From contig NZ_FOUD01000008.1 of assembly GCF_900114765.1 (NCBI RefSeq), positions 106,184 to 170,183 of the forward strand: a DNA stretch of 64,000 nucleotides. The letters run 5' to 3'. The translations under genes were made by a program, and so were the position numbers. The notes under the pieces are model-generated. The model ran no database searches. It saw only the letters and a list, made by a program, of their open reading frames with translations, and was not told the DNA's origin. Below are positions 39,214 to 49,338 of this stretch, one piece after another; within the stretch, counting starts at the first letter, position 1; every line of letters begins with the position of its first letter. Source of the DNA: Halopseudomonas pachastrellae. Its GTDB lineage: Bacteria > Pseudomonadota > Gammaproteobacteria > Pseudomonadales > Pseudomonadaceae.

Positions 39214-40368
39214 ATGCTCAAGGCCTGGTTCAACCCGTCTCACATCGCCGCCGGCTTTATCGCGGTGCTGGTGGGCTACACCAGTTCGGCGGTGATCATT
39301 TTCCAGGCTGCCGAGGCAGCCGGTGCATCACCGCAGGAAATCAGCTCCTGGCTGTGGGCCCTGGGTATCGGCATGGCGGCCACCAGTATCGGCCTGTCAC
39401 TGCGCTTTCGCGCGCCGGTGCTGATCGCCTGGAGTACGCCCGGTGGCGCGCTCCTGGCGACCGGCCTGCCCGGCTTCAGCCTGAATGAGGCGATTGGCGT
39501 ATTTCTGTTCAACGCCGCGCTGATTACCCTCTGCGGCCTGCTGGGCTGGTTTGACCGCATCATGCGCCTGGTACCGGCGTCACTGGCTGGCGCGATGCTC
39601 GCGGGCGTGCTGTTGCCATTCGGCCTCAATCTGTTCGGAGCGTTGCAGGAACAGACCCTGCTAGTCGGTTTGATGTTGGCCTGCTATCTGGCCGGCAAGC
39701 TGATATTCCCGCGCTATGTGATTCCGGTCACCCTGCTGGTCGGTGTGCTGGTGGCAGCGCTGGCCGGACAGCTGCATTTGGAGCAGCTCAACTGGTCGCT
39801 GGCGCAGCCGGTCTGGACCATGCCCGCGCTGTCGGTTCAGGCGCTGCTGGGGGTGGGCATTCCGCTGTTCATCGTTACCATGGCCTCGCAGAACGTACCG
39901 GGCATGGCGGTATTGCGCGCCAACGGTTATCAGCTGCCGGCCTCGCCGTTGATGACCACCACCGGGATCACCGGCCTGCTGCTGGCCCCCTTCGGCGGCT
40001 ATACCTTCAACCTCGCGGCCATCAGCGCCGCCATCTGTGCCGGCAAGGACGCCGACCCGGACCCGAGCCAGCGCTTTCGCGCCAGCGCCTGGGGTGGCTT
40101 TTTCTATCTGCTGACCGGCCTGTTCGGCGCCACCGTTGCCAGCCTGTTTGCCGCCTTCCCGCAGGCGCTGGTCATGGCGATCGCCGGGCTGGCGCTGCTC
40201 GGTACTATCGGCAACGCTCTGGCCACCGCACTGCACGACGAATCACAACGCGAAGCTGCGTTTCTGACCTTCCTGGTGACTGCCTCGGGTCTTGCCCTGT
40301 GGGGTATCGGCAGCGCCTTCTGGGGGCTGCTGCTGGGCTTACTGGTGCTGCGCCTGCCGCGCCGCTGA
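39214..40368 (+). CDS. BenE-family transporter (YdcO-like)
   Basis: A 384-residue membrane protein with about 11-12 hydrophobic helices. Family landmarks are AWSTPGGALLATG, MASQNVPGMAVLRANGY and APFGGYTFNLAAISAAICAG. BenE members transport benzoate with protons, but the YdcO branch's substrate is unknown. It is divergent from an XRE-cupin regulator, a conserved pairing. No aromatic catabolic genes are nearby, so benzoate is not supported by context. Confidence 0.9.
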   Translation: MLKAWFNPSHIAAGFIAVLVGYTSSAVIIFQAAEAAGASPQEISSWLWALGIGMAATSIGLSLRFRAPVLIAWSTPGGALLATGLPGFSLNEAIGVFLFNAALITLCGLLGWFDRIMRLVPASLAGAMLAGVLLPFGLNLFGALQEQTLLVGLMLACYLAGKLIFPRYVIPVTLLVGVLVAALAGQLHLEQLNWSLAQPVWTMPALSVQALLGVGIPLFIVTMASQNVPGMAVLRANGYQLPASPLMTTTGITGLLLAPFGGYTFNLAAISAAICAGKDADPDPSQRFRASAWGGFFYLLTGLFGATVASLFAAFPQALVMAIAGLALLGTIGNALATALHDESQREAAFLTFLVTASGLALWGIGSAFWGLLLGLLVLRLPRR

Positions 40369-40384
40369 TTGCCACCGTCCCGGG

Positions 40385-41146
40385 TCAGATCGCGCAGAGG
40401 ATGATCTGGCCCGGATCAATCGACAGGGTTACAGGCTCTCCGACCGCCGGCACCACGGAGCTACCCGGCAGGGTAGCGGCTAGCGCCGCGCCGCCATCCA
40501 GCGTCACTTCCAGCGCCAACTGGTCCTCGACCTGCTCGCATCCCGACACCGTTCCCTGCAGCCAATTACGCTGATCGGACTCCGATGCCAACCGAACCCA
40601 GGGCGCCTTGATCAGCGCAAATACCTCCGCACCTGCGCATAATCCAAGCCGTTCGCTGCTGCTCCGCGTAATGATTGCAGCCAAGGGCTGACCACCATCC
40701 AGCACTAGCTCAACCCGATCATTCAGGCCCTGCGGCTGCAGTGCGACGACCCGCGCGTACAACTGATTGCGCGCGCTGGTGCGCAGGCGCAGCCGGTTCA
40801 TCACCTGCAGATAGGGGTCCAGACTGCCGTCTTCGCTGAGTTTGGCCAGAAAGGCTGCGTGCTCCTGCTGGTAACGACGAAAGGCCGTCACCAATTGCTC
40901 ACCCGCCGCGGTGAGGCGAGTGCCGCCGCCGCCACGCCCGCCGGCGGCGCGTTCAACCAGCGGCTGCTCGCTGCTGCTGTTCATTGCATCGACCGCATCC
41001 CACGCCGTCTTGTAGCTCATGCCCGCCGCTTTGGCTGCCTTGCTGATCGAGCCGGTGTCGGCGATGCAGGCCAGCAGCTCAATACGATCCTGCCCGGCCA
41101 GTGGCCGACCTTGATGGGAAAACCAGAACTGTCCTTCAAGCTTCAT
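40385..41146 (-). CDS. modE: Molybdate-responsive regulator ModE
   Basis: A 253-residue regulator. The winged-helix N-terminus has DTGSISKAAKAAGMSYKTAWDAVDAMN and GGRGGGGTRLTAAG. Two molybdate-binding (Mop-type) repeats follow (about 120-185 with SARNQLYARVVALQPQG and 190-253). It represses modABC when molybdate is bound. The ATG at 41146 begins MKLEGQFWF, the typical start. It is divergent from modA with a candidate box between. Confidence 0.93.
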   Translation of the reverse strand: MKLEGQFWFSHQGRPLAGQDRIELLACIADTGSISKAAKAAGMSYKTAWDAVDAMNSSSEQPLVERAAGGRGGGGTRLTAAGEQLVTAFRRYQQEHAAFLAKLSEDGSLDPYLQVMNRLRLRTSARNQLYARVVALQPQGLNDRVELVLDGGQPLAAIITRSSSERLGLCAGAEVFALIKAPWVRLASESDQRNWLQGTVSGCEQVEDQLALEVTLDGGAALAATLPGSSVVPAVGEPVTLSIDPGQIILCAI

Positions 41147-41167
41147 TACACACTGCCCATTGCCAAG

Positions 41168-41973
<806 letters not shown>

Positions 41974-41975
41974 GC

Positions 41976-42671
41976 ATGACACTGCCGCTGGACAGCGCAG
42001 ATCTCGCCGCCATCTGGCTGACGCTCAAGCTGGCGTCGCTGACCACGCTGGTTTTGCTGCTCATCGGCACACCGCTGGCCTGGTGGCTGGCGCACACCCG
42101 CTCCCGCTTGAAAGGCCCGATCAGTGCACTCGTTGCTCTGCCGCTGGTGCTGCCACCAACGGTGCTGGGCTTCTATCTGCTGGTCGCGCTCGGCCCGAAC
42201 GGGCCCATTGGTGCGCTGACCCAGCAGCTCGGCCTCGGCACCCTGGCGTTCAGTTTTAGCGGGCTGGTGATTGGCTCGGTCTGCTACTCCATGCCCTTTG
42301 TGGTGCAACCGATTCAGAACGCCTTCGAGGCCATCGGCAAGCGTCCGCTGGAAGTGGCTGCCACCCTTGGCGCCAGCCCGCTGGATCGCTTCTTCACCGT
42401 CGCCCTGCCATTGGCGCGCCCCGGCATTATCACCGCCAGTGTGCTCGGTTTTGCCCACACCCTCGGTGAATTCGGGGTGGTACTGATGATTGGCGGCAAT
42501 ATCCCCGACCGCACCCGGGTGGTCTCGGTGCAGATCTTCAACCACGTCGAGGCGATGGACTACGCCAGCGCCCATTGGCTGGCGGGCGGCGTGCTGATCT
42601 GTTCCTTCCTGATTCTGCTGCTGCTTAATCGCCGGGGGCATTTGCGCGTCATACCGGGGGCGCGCACGTGA
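41976..42671 (+). CDS. modB: Molybdate ABC permease ModB
   Basis: A 231-residue membrane permease with five to six helices. Landmarks are [15 protein letters not shown], the EAA loop [23 protein letters not shown] and [21 protein letters not shown]. Works with ModA and ModC to import molybdate. Its stop overlaps the modC start by four bases (GTGA), indicating coupling. Confidence 0.95.
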   Translation: MTLPLDSADLAAIWLTLKLASLTTLVLLLIGTPLAWWLAHTRSRLKGPISALVALPLVLPPTVLGFYLLVALGPNGPIGALTQQLGLGTLAFSFSGLVIGSVCYSMPFVVQPIQNAFEAIGKRPLEVAATLGASPLDRFFTVALPLARPGIITASVLGFAHTLGEFGVVLMIGGNIPDRTRVVSVQIFNHVEAMDYASAHWLAGGVLICSFLILLLLNRRGHLRVIPGART

Positions 42672-43747
42672 TCACGCTAAAGCTCAAACAGCAACTGGCT
42701 GACTTTACTCTGGACCTGGACCTGACGCTGCCGGCACGCGGTGTCAGCGCCATCGTCGGCCCGTCAGGCTCGGGCAAGACCACGCTGCTACGTTGTGTTG
42801 CTGGCCTGGAGAAGGCCGACCAGGCGCTTATCGAAATCAACGGCAACTGCTGGCAGGACAGCCAGCGCGGCCTCTGGCTGCCGCCAAACAAGCGCGCGCT
42901 GGGTTACGTCTTTCAGGAGGCCAGCCTGTTTGATCACCTCAGCGTGCAAGGCAATCTCGACTACGGCAGACGCCGCAGCGCAGAGCCTGCCGGCAACGAG
43001 CAGGCAGCGCAGATCATCGAGCTGCTGGGAATTGGCCATTTGCTGCAGCGGGGCACCACCGGCCTGTCCGGCGGCGAGCGCCAGCGCGTCGGCATCGCCC
43101 GCGCACTGCTGGCCAATCCACGCTTGTTGCTGCTGGATGAGCCGCTGACCGCGCTGGACCCGCAACGCAAGGCCGACATCCTGCCGTATCTGGAGCGCCT
43201 GCACGCAGAGTTGGACATTCCGCTGCTCTACGTCAGCCACTCCCCGGACGAAGTCGCCAGACTGGCAGACCACCTCGTGCTGCTGGAGAACGGAGCGCTG
43301 CGCGCCAGCGGCCCGCTGCAGACGATGCTGCCACGTCTGGACCTGCCCATGGCGCACAGCGACGACGCCCGCAGCGTACTGCACGGGCAGGTCAGCGCCT
43401 GCGACGATCACTATCAGTTGCTGGAGTTGACCCTGGCCGGCAGCGTATTGAAGCTACGCGTACCGCATGCGGCGCTACCGCTCGGGCAACAGGTACGGGT
43501 CGCGGTTCAGGCCCGCGATGTCAGCCTGGCGCTGGAGAAACCGCAGCACAGCAGCGTGCTCAATCAGCTACCTGCACGCATTGAAGCCATCGAGCCCGGC
43601 AACCACCCGGCGCAAACACTGGTACGCCTTGCGCTGGGCGACAATGCCTTGCTGGCACGCGTCACGCGCTACTCGGCAGATCAGCTGCAGTTGCAGCCGG
43701 GGCTGGAGGTGTGGGTGCAAATCAAGGCTGTGGCGCTGTTCGACTGA
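42668..43747 (+). CDS. modC: Molybdate ABC ATPase ModC
   Basis: A 359-residue ATPase. Walker A is [11 protein letters not shown] at about 33-43, the signature LSGGERQRV, Walker [13 protein letters not shown], and the switch His SHSPDEV. A C-terminal Mop-type domain (about 290-359) binds molybdate, as usual for ModC. It starts at GTG. Its last 26 bases overlap the convergent gene at 43722. Confidence 0.95.
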   Translation: MITLKLKQQLADFTLDLDLTLPARGVSAIVGPSGSGKTTLLRCVAGLEKADQALIEINGNCWQDSQRGLWLPPNKRALGYVFQEASLFDHLSVQGNLDYGRRRSAEPAGNEQAAQIIELLGIGHLLQRGTTGLSGGERQRVGIARALLANPRLLLLDEPLTALDPQRKADILPYLERLHAELDIPLLYVSHSPDEVARLADHLVLLENGALRASGPLQTMLPRLDLPMAHSDDARSVLHGQVSACDDHYQLLELTLAGSVLKLRVPHAALPLGQQVRVAVQARDVSLALEKPQHSSVLNQLPARIEAIEPGNHPAQTLVRLALGDNALLARVTRYSADQLQLQPGLEVWVQIKAVALFD

Positions 43748-44384
43748 CCGAGGCGCGTAACCACTGCTGCAGCACGCGCCGGTCAATCAGGCGAATCCCC
43801 GAACGCCGCGCCAGCAGCCGGGCATCACTATCAATGCGCCCCTGACAGACCAGCAAGCCAGCGTCGACGCCCTGCTCGGTCATCCGCTCACGCAGCGCCA
43901 GCAAATCGGCCCGCCGCAGGTGGGGGGCACGCCAGCAGCTCAGGTCCAGCACAACGTCCTCCTCGCCCTGGCGCAGGAGAATGCCGCCATCCCCCGCACA
44001 GCCGTTCTGCAGCACCAGCCCTTCGGCCTGCAAGGCCCAAAGCACCAGCGCGCGCACGTCCTGACGGCTGAGCTGCTGGAGCAGATGGTCGGGTGACGCT
44101 TCCTGCTGCAGTCTACTGACACGCCGACGACGCGACAGACGATTGAACAGGTCGGCCACCGCCGCACACAGCAGCGCCAGCGGCAACAACACCTGACCAA
44201 CCAGGGTAAAGCCGTGCAGCAAGGTCCCGCCGGCCGCCGCAGTACTGTCCTCCCAGAACCGCGAGGCCAGCCAATGCAGCAGCAAGCCACTGAACAGCGC
44301 CAGCAGCAGGTACAGCCACCAGGGCAGCTGAGAGTGGCTCTGCAACAAGGTTTCCAAAGGGGAAAGGGGGCGGCGGGCAGTCAT
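43722..44384 (-). CDS. Membrane protein with degenerate Mrr-type restriction endonuclease-like domain
   Basis: A 220-residue protein. Two membrane helices (about 22-40 and 55-80) are followed by a cytoplasmic domain at about 110-215. GDGGILLRQGEEDVVLDLSC, ERMTEQGVDAGLLVCQGRID and ARRSGIRLIDRRVLQQWL follow the order of the Mrr_cat fold (acidic site, then a QxK strand, then the GxxxVT-like region). The usual QCKxW strand reads DLSCW here, so the catalytic Lys seems replaced by Ser, arguing against nuclease activity. AGGAG precedes the ATG by six bases. The function is unknown. Confidence 0.7.
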   Translation of the reverse strand: MTARRPLSPLETLLQSHSQLPWWLYLLLALFSGLLLHWLASRFWEDSTAAAGGTLLHGFTLVGQVLLPLALLCAAVADLFNRLSRRRRVSRLQQEASPDHLLQQLSRQDVRALVLWALQAEGLVLQNGCAGDGGILLRQGEEDVVLDLSCWRAPHLRRADLLALRERMTEQGVDAGLLVCQGRIDSDARLLARRSGIRLIDRRVLQQWLRASVSRTAPQP

Positions 44385-44492
44385 CCGTAACTCCTGAAGC
44401 CGGCTCCTTGCCAGCACTGTTGCAACGATAGTCGCAGTCGCCAATCAGGTAAAGACCGCGCAGTAAGGCAGCGATAGAGTTAGGGCGGCCAA

Positions 44493-44795
44493 TCAGCCCG
44501 GTTGATTCAGGATAGCATCCAGCAGGCCAGGGAAGCGGGCATCCAGGTCCGCGCGCCGCAGGCTGTTCATATGCGTGGTGCCGACGCTCTGGGTACAGAC
44601 CAGACCGGCGTCACGCATCACGCGAAAATGGTGAGACATGCTCGACTTGGGCCTGCCGCCATCCAGATCACCGCAACTGGCCTCACCTACATCGGCCAGG
44701 CGACGCACGATTTCCAGGCGCACCGGATCGCTCAGGGCGTAGAGCACACGTTCGAGCAGTAGCTCATTGGCGGGGGGATGTTTGAAGGGTCGCAT
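44493..44795 (-). CDS. ArsR-family regulator
   Basis: A 100-residue winged-helix protein. LLERVLYALSDPVRLEIVRRL, the recognition helix KSSMSHHFRVMRDAGLV and a short wing identify it. There is no obvious cysteine metal-binding pair beyond C in GEASCGDLDG, so it may respond to small molecules instead. The ATG at 44795 begins MRPFKHPP. It is divergent from the xenA-type gene, the likely target. Confidence 0.85.
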   Translation of the reverse strand: MRPFKHPPANELLLERVLYALSDPVRLEIVRRLADVGEASCGDLDGGRPKSSMSHHFRVMRDAGLVCTQSVGTTHMNSLRRADLDARFPGLLDAILNQPG

Positions 44796-44832
44796 GGCGC
44801 TGATAATACACAGGGGTTTACTTGTGATCCAT

Positions 44833-44860
44833 AGTTCCAATATTATCGAACAATTGAATC
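44833..44860. promoter_or_regulatory. Candidate ArsR operator in the arsR/xenA gap
   Basis: The AT-rich segment contains CAATATTATCGAACAATTG, with CAAT and ATTG ends, in the 92-bp gap of the divergent pair. The symmetry is partial, so this is only a candidate. Confidence 0.35.
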
Positions 44861-44887
44861 AACCCGCTCAGCTGCCGGAGGCTTTCC

Positions 44888-45976
44888 ATGTCAGCGCTGT
44901 TTCAACCCTTCTCTCTCAAAGACATTACCCTGCGCAACCGCATCGCGGTACCGCCGATGTGCCAATACTCGGCCACCGACGGTGTGATCAACGACTGGCA
45001 CGTGGCCAACTACACCGGCCAGGCCCGTGGCGGCGCCGGTCTGGTGATTGTCGAAGCCACCGCAGTGGCACCGGAAGGCCGCATCACACCGGCCTGCGCC
45101 GGCCTGTGGACCGATGCCCAGGCCGAGGCGTTCATCCCGGTTGTGCGTGGTATCAAGGCCCACGGCGCGGTGCCCGGCATTCAGATCGCCCACGCCGGCC
45201 GCAAGGCCAGTGCCAACCGCCCGTGGGAAGGTGACGACCACATCCCCAACGACGCTGCCAACGGCTGGCAAACTATCGCACCCTCTGCCATCCCCTTTGG
45301 CGCACACCTGCCGAAAGTGCCGGAGGCCATGACCCTGCAGGACATCGAGCGGGTCAAGGCGGACTTTGTCGCTGCCGCGCGCCGCGCGCTGGCCGTCGGC
45401 TTTGAATGGCTGGAGCTGCACTTTGCTCACGGCTATCTGGCCCAGAGCTTCTTCTCACCCCACGCCAACCAGCGCACCGATGCCTACGGCGGCAATGCCG
45501 ACAACCGTGGTCGCTTCCTGCGCGAGACACTGGCTGCCGTGCGTGAAGTCTGGCCGGAACACCTGCCGCTGACCATCCGCTTTGGCGTGATCGAGTTCGA
45601 TGGCAACGACGAGCAGACCATGAGCGACGCCATCGACCTGACCCGCCAGTTCAAGGCTGGCGGCATGGATATGATGAGCGTGAGCATAGGCTTCAACACG
45701 CCGACCGCGAAGATTCCGTGGGCCCCCGCCTTTATGGGCCCGATTGCCAAGCGTGTGCGCGATGAAGCCGGCGTGCCGGTGTCCTCCGCCTGGGGCTTTG
45801 GCGAGCCCCATATTGCCGAAAAGGCAGTGCAGGACGGTCAGCTGGATCTGGTGATGGTCGGCAAGGCGCATCTGGCCAACCCGCACTGGGCCTACCACGC
45901 CGCCCGTGAACTCAAGGTCGAGCGCCCATCCTGGGTCATGCCGGCGCCCTACGCCCACTGGCTTGAGCGCTACTGA
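44888..45976 (+). CDS. xenA: Old-yellow-enzyme family ene-reductase, XenA type
   Basis: A 362-residue FMN enzyme. The N-terminus FQPFSLKDITLRNRIAVPPM and C25 (in PPMCQY) match XenA, where this cysteine tunes the flavin. HAGRKASANRPWEGDDHI, ELHFAHGYLAQSFFSPHANQ and a C-terminal PAPYAHWLERY are further XenA landmarks. It reduces activated alkenes and nitro compounds such as nitroglycerin with NAD(P)H. It is divergent from an ArsR regulator and followed by a flavin reductase-like gene. Confidence 0.93.
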   Translation: MSALFQPFSLKDITLRNRIAVPPMCQYSATDGVINDWHVANYTGQARGGAGLVIVEATAVAPEGRITPACAGLWTDAQAEAFIPVVRGIKAHGAVPGIQIAHAGRKASANRPWEGDDHIPNDAANGWQTIAPSAIPFGAHLPKVPEAMTLQDIERVKADFVAAARRALAVGFEWLELHFAHGYLAQSFFSPHANQRTDAYGGNADNRGRFLRETLAAVREVWPEHLPLTIRFGVIEFDGNDEQTMSDAIDLTRQFKAGGMDMMSVSIGFNTPTAKIPWAPAFMGPIAKRVRDEAGVPVSSAWGFGEPHIAEKAVQDGQLDLVMVGKAHLANPHWAYHAARELKVERPSWVMPAPYAHWLERY

Positions 45977-46055
45977 TCCAGCCAATGCCCCTTGCGCGCG
46001 CCGCCCTGGCGCGCTGCAATGGCGGACACCAGTCACGCAATAGGGATGGGGCAAC

Positions 46056-46676
46056 ATGCAGGACGACAGCTACTACTACCAACCCGCACTGGGCCACGGG
46101 CTGGCCCATGACCCGTTCAATGCCATCGTCGGGCCCAGACCGATCGGCTGGATCGCCAGTCGCAGCGCAGAGGGCATACCCAATCTGGCGCCCTACAGCT
46201 TCTTCAACGCGTTCAACTACACCCCGCCGATCATCGGTTTCGCCAGCATCGGCCACAAGGACAGCCTGAGCAATATCGAGCAGACTGGCGAATTTGTCTG
46301 GAATCTGGCAACACTGCCACTGGCTGAGGCGATGAATCAAAGCTGCGCGGCGGTAGGGCCGGAGGTAGACGAGTTTGCACTGGCCGGTCTGACGCCAGCG
46401 GCGTCACGGCTGGTTGATGTGCCCCGGGTGGCCGAAAGCCCGGTAGCCTTCGAATGTCACAAAACGCAGATTATCCAGCTGCAGAGCGCAGCGGGTGAAA
46501 CGGTGAATACTTGGCTGATACTGGGAGAAGTGGTCGGTGTGCATATTGACCGTCGCCTGCTGGTTGACGGCGTTTACGACACCGCCGCCGCACAGCCAAT
46601 TCTGCGCGGCGGCGGCCCGGCAGACTACTTCCGGATCGAGCCGGACGCACTGTTTCGCATGCACCGCCCGGGCTGA
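46056..46676 (+). CDS. Flavin reductase-like domain protein
   Basis: A 206-residue protein of the FMN-binding split-barrel flavin_reduct family. PFNAIVGPRPIGWIASRSAEGIPNLAPYSFFN and GETVNTWLILGEVVGVHI are conserved. Such proteins reduce flavins or bind FMN. It follows xenA by 79 bp with the same direction, so shared regulation is possible. Confidence 0.88.
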   Translation: MQDDSYYYQPALGHGLAHDPFNAIVGPRPIGWIASRSAEGIPNLAPYSFFNAFNYTPPIIGFASIGHKDSLSNIEQTGEFVWNLATLPLAEAMNQSCAAVGPEVDEFALAGLTPAASRLVDVPRVAESPVAFECHKTQIIQLQSAAGETVNTWLILGEVVGVHIDRRLLVDGVYDTAAAQPILRGGGPADYFRIEPDALFRMHRPG

Positions 46677-46703
46677 GCACAGCCCCGGCGGTACTGGCGA
46701 GCC

Positions 46704-48890
46704 TCAGAAACTGATGGTCGAGGACACCACCACAGTGCGTGGCGCACCCACGGTCAGATAACCTGCGCCCGGATAGCCACCAGCCGAAGCCCAGTAGTCG
46801 CGGTTGGCGACGTTCTCTACCCGTGCCCGTAACGTTACTTCCTGCGCATCGTTGACCAGGAAGCTGTAGCGCGCGCCCAGATCAAAACGCGTCCAGGACG
46901 GGATATCACGGGTATTGGCCGCGTCGATGTACTGCTCGCCGGTGTAGATGATCCGGCCATCCAGCGCCAGCCCGTCAACACCCGGCACCAGATAGTCCAG
47001 CCCCAGGTTGGCCTGCACCTCAGGCGCACCGATTCCGTCATTCCCGTTCAGCTCAGTATCCAGCAGACTGACACCGCCGAGCACCGTCAGGTCATCGGTG
47101 GCCTGACCGAACGCATTGAACTCGATACCGCGATAGCGCTGCTTGCCGATCACGCCATAGGTGTTGCTGGCGTCCACGCCGGCTACCGGCTTGCGGCTCT
47201 GGAACACGCCCAGGCTACCGCCCAAACGCCCACCGTCGTACTTCACGCCCAGCTCGGCCTGACGGGTAACGTAAGGCTCCAACGCCTCACCGCCGTTGGG
47301 CACCGGGGCGCCCCCAGAGGTGTTGGGCGCCACATCGCCTTTAACCAACCCTTCGATGTAATTGGCGTAGGCCGACACCTCGGGGGTGACGCGATAAACC
47401 ACACCAGCAATCGGCGTGAGTGCGTCGTCATCATAGGAAGCGGTACGCGAGCCATCGGCGTAGGCGTAGCTGTAGGTGGCAATATTCTGCTGACGCGCAC
47501 CCAAGGTCACCAGCAAGCGGTCATCCATAAAACCGAGAGTATCGGCAATGGCATAGCTGCTGGTGCGGGTGCGCTCGGTCACCTCAGGGTCACTCAGTGA
47601 ACCGGCGCCGGCCGCAGTCACCGCCGGTTCAACGCTGTCGAACGGGTTATTCAGATTACCCAGCACCTCGCGAGCCGCAAAGCTGGAGGCCGCCCAGGCA
47701 TTGGCTGACTTCATTTCATAGGTCGATGCCGAGGTAGTGAGTTGATGGCTTACCGGCCCCGTGTCGAAGCTGAAGCGCAGGCCGATGTCGCCGGTGCGCA
47801 CGTCATCCTCACGGACGTTGTAAAAACGATAGGCGTCGGTATCACCAGCAGTGTTGATCACCGTGGGGTTGGCAAAGTTGCCCTCCTCCTCGCTGGTCCG
47901 CATACCCGCAGCCACCCAGCCAGTGACCACATCGTTGAAGTCATACTCGGCGCGCAGCGTTCCGAAGGTGTCCTTGGCGTTGGAGTACGTCCAGCTCTGA
48001 GCAACGCTCTCGTCGGCATCCGGTGCCGACGGAACCGGCACACCCGCGCCGATGGTGATGTTCGGCTGAGCACCGTCGACCTGATGATTCTGATAACCCA
48101 GATCAGCAGAAACGCGCAGACGGTCACCGCGATAGTCGGCGCCCAACGCCAGCAAGCTCAACTCGCCGGACTCGCCATCCACGGCGGTATCCCCATCGCG
48201 ACGCGCCATATTCAGGCGCATTCCGATGCGATCGTCGGCGAAACGGCGGGCAAAGTCGCCAGCGGTGTAGTACTGACCACCCGAGCGAACGCCAGCGGTC
48301 ACCTCGTTCAGCGGCTCGTTGGTCGCCCGCTTGGGTACGATGTTGATCGCACCGCCCAGACCACTGCCGCCCGGCGCCGCACCGTTAAGGAAGGCATTGG
48401 CGCCGCGCAATACTTCAACCCGCTCGACAAACTCGGTGCCCATGTACTGACGTGGCAGCAGACCGTACAGGCCGTTGTAGGCAATATCGTCCGAGTAGAT
48501 CGGCAGGCCGCGCACCATATAAACCTGCTGGAAGTTGCCAAAGCCACGGGCCACGCGTACCGCCGGGTCGTTCAGCAGCACCTCGCCGATGCTGGCCGCC
48601 TGCTGATCCTGAATCAGCGTCTGGGTGTAGCTGGTCGTGGTGAAGGGGGTGTCCATATAGTCCTGGTTACCCAGAATCCCCACACGCGAGCCGGCGGCCA
48701 CCTGGCCACCCGCGTAGGCCTGCGGCAGCCCTTCTGCGGAGGCATCAGCGCTGGTGCTGACGGTCAGTGATGGCAGCTCGAACGCCTCGCCAGCAGCCTC
48801 CTCCGCTTGCTGCGCCTGCGCCAGCCCGGCAAAGAACAGCGACGACAGGGCAAGAGAAAACGCGGAGCGCTTGAATGGAACTGAATGCAT
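46704..48890 (-). CDS. TonB-dependent siderophore receptor
   Basis: A 728-residue outer-membrane receptor. The signal peptide (about 1-27, ending AQA) precedes the plug domain (TTTSYTQTLIQDQQAASIGE, RGLPIYSDDIAYNGLYGLLP, RVEVLRGANAFLNG, GGAINIVPKRA) and the barrel, which ends in Phe (VVSSTISF). The FpvA/FhuE-type plug suggests a ferric-siderophore ligand, but which one is not evident. The ATG at 48890 has GAGG six bases upstream. It is followed upstream by the DUF3325-PepSY-DUF3649 genes. Confidence 0.92.
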   Translation of the reverse strand: MHSVPFKRSAFSLALSSLFFAGLAQAQQAEEAAGEAFELPSLTVSTSADASAEGLPQAYAGGQVAAGSRVGILGNQDYMDTPFTTTSYTQTLIQDQQAASIGEVLLNDPAVRVARGFGNFQQVYMVRGLPIYSDDIAYNGLYGLLPRQYMGTEFVERVEVLRGANAFLNGAAPGGSGLGGAINIVPKRATNEPLNEVTAGVRSGGQYYTAGDFARRFADDRIGMRLNMARRDGDTAVDGESGELSLLALGADYRGDRLRVSADLGYQNHQVDGAQPNITIGAGVPVPSAPDADESVAQSWTYSNAKDTFGTLRAEYDFNDVVTGWVAAGMRTSEEEGNFANPTVINTAGDTDAYRFYNVREDDVRTGDIGLRFSFDTGPVSHQLTTSASTYEMKSANAWAASSFAAREVLGNLNNPFDSVEPAVTAAGAGSLSDPEVTERTRTSSYAIADTLGFMDDRLLVTLGARQQNIATYSYAYADGSRTASYDDDALTPIAGVVYRVTPEVSAYANYIEGLVKGDVAPNTSGGAPVPNGGEALEPYVTRQAELGVKYDGGRLGGSLGVFQSRKPVAGVDASNTYGVIGKQRYRGIEFNAFGQATDDLTVLGGVSLLDTELNGNDGIGAPEVQANLGLDYLVPGVDGLALDGRIIYTGEQYIDAANTRDIPSWTRFDLGARYSFLVNDAQEVTLRARVENVANRDYWASAGGYPGAGYLTVGAPRTVVVSSTISF

Positions 48891-48954
48891 GGACGGCCTC
48901 GGCAAACCAGCCGACTACAGCACCGCGCGCCGACCAGCTAAACGTTAATGTAAT

Positions 48955-48973
48955 CGCAGTGCATTCGCATTAT
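48955..48973. promoter_or_regulatory. Weak Fur-box candidate before the siderophore receptor
   Basis: The minus strand reads ATAATGCGAATGCACTGCG, with AATGCGAATG resembling Fur half-sites in pseudomonads. It lies about 65 bases before the receptor start. Match is partial. Confidence 0.35.
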
Positions 48974-49002
48974 ATGTTACTTGGCGGCGAGAGCTACACC
49001 GT

Positions 49003-49338
49003 TCATCCCATTACACCCAGAGCCAGCAACACCGGCGCAGCAACCAGCGGCAACCACAGCGCCAGCCGTGGCTGGTAGGGCAACAGAAACAGCAGGCTGA
49101 TGCCACCGAGCGAGAGCATGCCGAGCCAGCCGACCGGCGCCATGGCCGGCGGCCAGACCTGCCAGGCCACCAGCAACGACAACGTCAGTAGCAGCCAGCC
49201 CAGCGGGCGGCAGAGACGCTGCCAACCGGGCTCGAAAGCGCTGGCCAGTTGTTTCCAGTGACGGTCCATGGCCAGGCACAGCCCCAACATGCCGGCGTAA
49301 GCCAGTATCAGGCCCAGACAAAACAGCAGCACGCTCAT
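49003..49338 (-). CDS. DUF3325-type small membrane protein
   Basis: A 111-residue protein with about four hydrophobic stretches (LLFCLGLILAYAGMLGLCLAM at the start). It resembles the DUF3325 proteins that accompany PepSY iron-uptake genes. Its start overlaps the PepSY stop by four bases (ATGA), so the two are coupled. Precise role unknown; membrane partner is likely. Confidence 0.72.
   Translation of the reverse strand: MSVLLFCLGLILAYAGMLGLCLAMDRHWKQLASAFEPGWQRLCRPLGWLLLTLSLLVAWQVWPPAMAPVGWLGMLSLGGISLLFLLPYQPRLALWLPLVAAPVLLALGVMG

Noticed and set aside
39214..40368. Calling the BenE-family gene a benzoate transporter
   Set aside because: No benzoate genes are adjacent and the XRE-cupin partner is typical of the YdcO branch with unknown substrate.
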